A stretch of DNA of 8,859 nt, from contig JAPPFQ010000715.1 in assembly GCA_028875135.1 (NCBI GenBank), positions 1-8,859 of the forward strand. The letters are read 5' to 3'. The notes below the pieces were generated by a model. The model was given only the letters and a program-made list of their open reading frames with translations, did no database searches and had not been told where the DNA came from. Shown here in pieces: positions 6,464-8,859 of this stretch (positions are counted from its first letter, which is position 1; each line of letters opens with the position of its first letter). The translations under genes were made by a program, and so were the position numbers. This DNA comes from Acidobacteriota bacterium (GTDB lineage Bacteria; Acidobacteriota; Terriglobia; Versatilivoradales; Versatilivoraceae).

Positions 6464-6685
6464 TCAATCGCCGCGGCGGCCCTTGCGGTACTGGTCCCGG
6501 ACGTTGCGGGCAAGACGCTTGAGACCCCGCCCGGCTTTCTCGATTTCGGGGCGGGCCTCCCGCCAGGCTTCCTTGGCACGGGGCTTGACCTCCTCTTCCA
6601 GAACCTCCCGGGCCTTGGCGCGGGCCTCCGGATTCTGGGCCAGCACCCGGGCGGCGGCAATGACCAGGCGGCGAAGCAGAGCCAT
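6464..6685 (-). CDS. Small basic helical protein, 73 aa, unrecognised
   Basis: I do not recognise a named family. The protein opens with a short hydrophobic, amphipathic helix (MALLRRLVIAAARVLA, 1-16). A highly charged helical body rich in Arg, Lys, Glu and Ala (18-60) includes ARAKAREVLEEE and the segment WREARPEIEKAGRG. It ends in a basic tail, RKGRRGD. No catalytic motif, metal site or zinc finger is seen. The N-terminal helix could attach to a membrane surface; this is inference. A Shine-Dalgarno AAAGGA lies nine bases before the ATG. Its TGA is eight bases from the start of the dioxygenase gene, and the dioxygenase ribosome site overlaps its last codons, so the two are probably translated together. 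The tight spacing and clean ribosome site argue for a real gene despite its size. Confidence 0.72.
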   Translation of the reverse strand: MALLRRLVIAAARVLAQNPEARAKAREVLEEEVKPRAKEAWREARPEIEKAGRGLKRLARNVRDQYRKGRRGD

Positions 6686-6760
6686 GGGAGCGTGTCCTTT
6701 CTCCGAAACCTCGAAAAGGGTCCGATTGTTGAATCGCTCGGGGGAAGCCTGTTCGATATT

Positions 6761-7330
6761 CTACTCGGCCTGAAGTCGACGCGCATCCAGCAACATGCGG
6801 ACAAACTCTTTCATGTAGAGCGCGTTGTCGTGCCAGGTGCGGGCGCTCACCAGGTTGCCGTCCCGCACGCAGCCGTGATCCACGAAGGTGGCGCCGCAGA
6901 TCTCCACGTCGAATTTGCACTTGGGCACGGTGGCCATGCGCCGTCCCCGAACGAAGCCCGACGCCGCCAGGATCTCGGCTCCGTGGCACACCGAGGCCAC
7001 GGGCTTGTCCGCTTCAAAGAAGTGGCGAACGATGTCCATCAGGTGTCTGTCGTAGCGCAGGTACTCCGGCGCCCGTCCCCCTGAAACGAAGAGACCCGCG
7101 TACCCCTCGGGCTCCACGTCTCGAAAGGCGATGTCGGAGTTCCAGTGGTAGCTGGGCGATTCCCGGGTCACCTCCCACCCCGGCGGTATCTCATGTATGA
7201 CCAGATGGTAGCGGCGTTTTTCCGGAGCCGCCACCACCGCCTCGAACCCCTCCTCCTGCACCCGATAGTAGGGGTAGAGAGTGTCCATGGCTTCGGAGGC
7301 GTCGCCGATGATGATCAGGATCTTTTCCAT
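6761..7330 (-). CDS. DJ-1/PfpI family protein
   Basis: This is a 189-residue class I glutamine-amidotransferase-like protein of the DJ-1/PfpI superfamily. Characterised members act as cysteine peptidases, glyoxalases or stress protectants, and many remain without a known activity. The nucleophile-elbow Cys is C115 in KPVASVCHGAEIL, with H116 next to it. The conserved acidic residue near the N-terminus is E13 in GDASEAMD. The segment YAGLFVSGGRAPEYLRYD (78-94) carries the usual GG before the elbow, and NLVSARTWHDN (159-169) matches the PfpI C-terminal motif. The length is close to the usual 170-190. A strong Shine-Dalgarno GGGAGGA (7341-7335) is four bases from the ATG. It lies 51 bases after the MFS gene and 75 before the 73-aa gene, so operon membership is likely. 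It has an inserted YHLVIHEIPPGWEVTRE stretch (41-57) not found in minimal PfpI. The exact reaction is unknown. Confidence 0.92.
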   Translation of the reverse strand: MEKILIIIGDASEAMDTLYPYYRVQEEGFEAVVAAPEKRRYHLVIHEIPPGWEVTRESPSYHWNSDIAFRDVEPEGYAGLFVSGGRAPEYLRYDRHLMDIVRHFFEADKPVASVCHGAEILAASGFVRGRRMATVPKCKFDVEICGATFVDHGCVRDGNLVSARTWHDNALYMKEFVRMLLDARRLQAE

Positions 7331-7334
7331 CCGG

Positions 7335-7341
7335 TCCTCCC
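7335..7341 (-). promoter_or_regulatory. Strong ribosome-binding site of the PfpI-family gene
   Basis: On the minus strand GGGAGGA stands four bases before the ATG at 7330-7328. It is the best Shine-Dalgarno in the minus-strand unit. It fixes the start of the PfpI-family gene and shows that this gene is translated independently of the MFS gene. Confidence 0.75.
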
Positions 7342-7381
7342 GATTGCAAATTTTTCCGGTTGCCCCGACCGATGCCGTCTG

Positions 7382-8611
7382 TCAACCCTTGCGCAACGGT
7401 AACAGGAAGAGACCGCAGGCGGCCAGAAAGAATAGTCCCGCAATGTAATAGAACACCGCATGCACGGCCTCGGGACGATACAGCCACCCCGCGATCACCG
7501 GAGAAGGAGCGCTCAAGGCCAACCGGGAGAAGGAGACGAACCCGATGGCGGTGGTGGTGGTGCGGCGCCCGGCCACGTCCAGGGCGGCGGCAGTCAGCAC
7601 CGGCTGGTCGCTGTAGAGGAAGACCCCCATCAGCAGCAACAGCACCGGGAAGGCTCCCAGGTGACCGTACCAGGCCATCAGCAGGGTCAGCACCCCCAGA
7701 GCCAGCAGGTTGGGCACCAGGACCATCTTTCGCCCGAACCGATCCGAGAGATGGCCCAGCAGCGGCGAGGCGGTCATTCCGACCAGGCCCAACAGCGAGA
7801 AGTAGTAACCCCGCGCCTGGTCGCTCAAGTCCAGCACGTCCTTGGCGTAGAGGGCGATAACGGCGGTGAAGGCCACGTAGGCCATGCCCCGCAGTCCCGC
7901 GATGGCGATAATTCCCCACAAGACGCCGTTCCGGAACATCTGCCGGGTGTAACTGAGCTGGTCCGACAGATTGGCGCTCTCCTGAGCCGGTTGGGAGCCC
8001 GGCTGCCGGATTCCGATATCCCGAAAAGCCCAGTGGACGGGAAACATCAGGAGCAGGGGAAGCAGGGCATAGGAGCCGATGATGCTTTGCCAGGTGAGGA
8101 TTCCCAACAGCAGGCCGGTGATGGCCGGTCCCAGGATCTCGCCCACGTTGCCGCCGACCCCGTACACCGACAGGGCGAAGCCGCGGCGCTCGGCGAAGCG
8201 GTTGGAGAGAGAGGCCATGGCCGGCAGATGCCAGAGGGAGGAGGAGGCGGCCACGACGGCCATGCCGGAAAGGACCGTCAGGTACCCGGGAGCCGTCCCG
8301 ACCACCAGCCAGCCGATTCCGAAACCGCCCATGCAGAGAGTCATGACCAGGCCCCAGTAACGCTTGAGCAGGTCCATCGCCACCCCTCCGGGCAGATCGA
8401 TCAGGCCGGCCACCACTTCCTGCACCGCCGAAATGGAGGTGGTCTGCAGATTGGAGAGGGCGAAGGTCTCCCGTATGTTGGGAAACAATACCAGCAGGCT
8501 GTGCTGGAAGGCGTGGAACAGCGTGTGGGAACCGGAGATCCCGGTCAGGATAAAGCCGCGCTTCCCTCGCAGGTCCCCCGGCCGGCCGTTTTGAGAGTGG
8601 GGCGTATTCAT
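7382..8611 (-). CDS. Major facilitator superfamily (MFS) transporter
   Basis: This is an inner-membrane carrier, 409 residues from the ATG at 8611-8609, with about twelve hydrophobic helices and a hydrophilic central loop around residues 197-227. In the second half the MFS motif A is clear: GHLSDRFGRK at 286-295. The matching first-half loop is the degenerate GGVAMDLLKRY (75-85). The segment SLWHLPAMASLSNRFAERRG followed by GVGGNVGEILGPAITG resembles fosmidomycin-resistance-like and related MFS members with uncharacterised substrates. An alternative ATG at 8680-8678 has a GAGG ribosome site and adds 23 residues (MVAPRNRFGPV...). I prefer 8611 because the extension has no hydrophobic or domain character and overlaps a 28-bp inverted repeat better explained as a regulatory site. 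The GAGG makes the longer start a real alternative. First gene of the minus-strand unit; could import a substrate for the downstream enzymes or export a product. Confidence 0.88.
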   Translation of the reverse strand: MNTPHSQNGRPGDLRGKRGFILTGISGSHTLFHAFQHSLLVLFPNIRETFALSNLQTTSISAVQEVVAGLIDLPGGVAMDLLKRYWGLVMTLCMGGFGIGWLVVGTAPGYLTVLSGMAVVAASSSLWHLPAMASLSNRFAERRGFALSVYGVGGNVGEILGPAITGLLLGILTWQSIIGSYALLPLLLMFPVHWAFRDIGIRQPGSQPAQESANLSDQLSYTRQMFRNGVLWGIIAIAGLRGMAYVAFTAVIALYAKDVLDLSDQARGYYFSLLGLVGMTASPLLGHLSDRFGRKMVLVPNLLALGVLTLLMAWYGHLGAFPVLLLLMGVFLYSDQPVLTAAALDVAGRRTTTTAIGFVSFSRLALSAPSPVIAGWLYRPEAVHAVFYYIAGLFFLAACGLFLLPLRKG

Positions 8612-8639
8612 TCCGATTGTTGCAGGAACAGAAAGCACT

Positions 8640-8667
8640 GAAATCGGTACGGGTCCGAACCGATTTC
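8640..8667. promoter_or_regulatory. 28-bp dyad, candidate operator for the MFS-to-dioxygenase unit
   Basis: The left arm GAAATCGGTACGG (8640-8652) and the right arm CCGAACCGATTTC (8655-8667) are reverse complements in 12 of 13 positions, with the GT centre at 8653-8654. The only mismatch is 8649/8658. The site sits 28 bases upstream of the preferred MFS start and 52 bases past the stop of the upstream VWA gene. Size and symmetry are typical of a dimeric repressor or activator site. There is no T-run on either strand, so a rho-independent terminator is unlikely. No regulator gene is in the window. Confidence 0.55.
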
Positions 8668-8719
8668 GGGGCGCAACCATAGCGCCTCGGGTGGGAATTG
8701 TAAAGCAGATCCGAGCCCA

Positions 8720-8859
8720 TCAGGGAGCGATGGCGGGTTGGGCTGCCGACTGGGCCAGCCGCACCAGTTGAAGAAACTCGGAGCGATAGCCGAAGCGGTC
8801 TTCCCCGCGGGCTCCCCTGGCCAACTCGATCACCTGGTCATAGTCGAACTGTCCCGTAT
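8720..8859 (-). CDS. C-terminal end of a YfbK-like von Willebrand factor A protein (5' end outside window)
   Basis: On the minus strand a frame open from the window edge ends in TGA at 8722-8720 after 46 codons. The readable part is TGQFDYDQVIELARGARG followed by EDRFGYRSEFLQLVRLAQS. The combination of YDQVIELA, an ED-x-x-GYR-x-EF turn and LVRLA matches the C-terminal (DUF3520) segment of YfbK-type proteins, which carry a metal-ion-dependent VWA domain and are usually periplasmic or membrane-associated. The VWA domain itself lies outside the window. The gene ends 108 bases before the preferred MFS start, on the same strand, and the dyad lies between them, so it may be a separate transcription unit. 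A short Ala/Pro-rich tail (QSAAQPAIAP) ends the protein. Confidence 0.78.
   Translation of the reverse strand, partial: TGQFDYDQVIELARGARGEDRFGYRSEFLQLVRLAQSAAQPAIAP

Noticed and set aside
7460..8641. Plus-strand open frame of 393 codons antisense to the MFS gene
   Set aside because: Gln/Gly/His-rich translation produced by the antisense of hydrophobic helices. No domain and no ribosome site.
8640..8667. Dyad as a rho-independent terminator of the VWA gene
   Set aside because: No T-run follows the stem on the minus strand and the outer arm is AT-rich. An operator fits better.
7191..8720. Minus-strand open frame of 509 codons overlapping the MFS and PfpI genes
   Set aside because: An out-of-frame reading of two recognised genes, with Gly/Arg-rich nonsense sequence. 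The MFS frame has clear membrane helices and motif A.

Overview
The window is GC-rich DNA from a bacterium, with an AT-richer stretch at about 1060-2430. A 1048-residue Oar-type TonB-dependent receptor with an N-terminal carboxypeptidase-regulatory-like domain, together with enolase-superfamily, TfdA-like and PfpI-like enzymes, suggests a Gram-negative heterotroph. Acidobacteriota is my best guess. This is inferred from gene content; no rRNA or tRNA is present to fix it.

Layout. (1) 2-388 (+) is the 3' end of a mandelate-racemase-type dehydratase or racemase gene. (2) 389-2430 looks like an insertion scar. It holds a gene-free spacer, a 3' fragment of a tyrosine-recombinase (integrase) gene at 659-997, and on the minus strand a two-gene cassette of a small 78-residue protein (1541-1777) followed by a retropepsin-like aspartic protease (1063-1440). 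About 640 bases of poorly coding DNA follow, with one weak candidate ORF. (3) 2431-5577 (+) is the large outer-membrane receptor, with a possible promoter and hairpin just upstream. (4) 5574-8611 (-) is a likely four-gene transcription unit. In transcription order it is an MFS transporter, a DJ-1/PfpI protein, a 73-residue basic helical protein, and a TfdA/TauD Fe(II)/2-oxoglutarate dioxygenase. A 28-bp dyad (8640-8667) lies just upstream of the MFS start and is a candidate operator. (5) 8720-8859 (-) is the C-terminal end of a YfbK-like von Willebrand factor A protein.

How the genes may work together. The receptor could bring a ligand across the outer membrane. The MFS protein could carry a small molecule over the inner membrane, and the dioxygenase could oxidise a carboxylate or sulfonate-type substrate. 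The upstream racemase/dehydratase-family enzyme fits a catabolic accessory region. No substrate can be read from the sequence. The receptor and dioxygenase genes converge and overlap at their stop codons, so they are separate transcription units. The retropepsin pair beside the integrase remnant is the most unusual part of the window. The dyad-controlled MFS/PfpI/73-aa/dioxygenase unit comes next.
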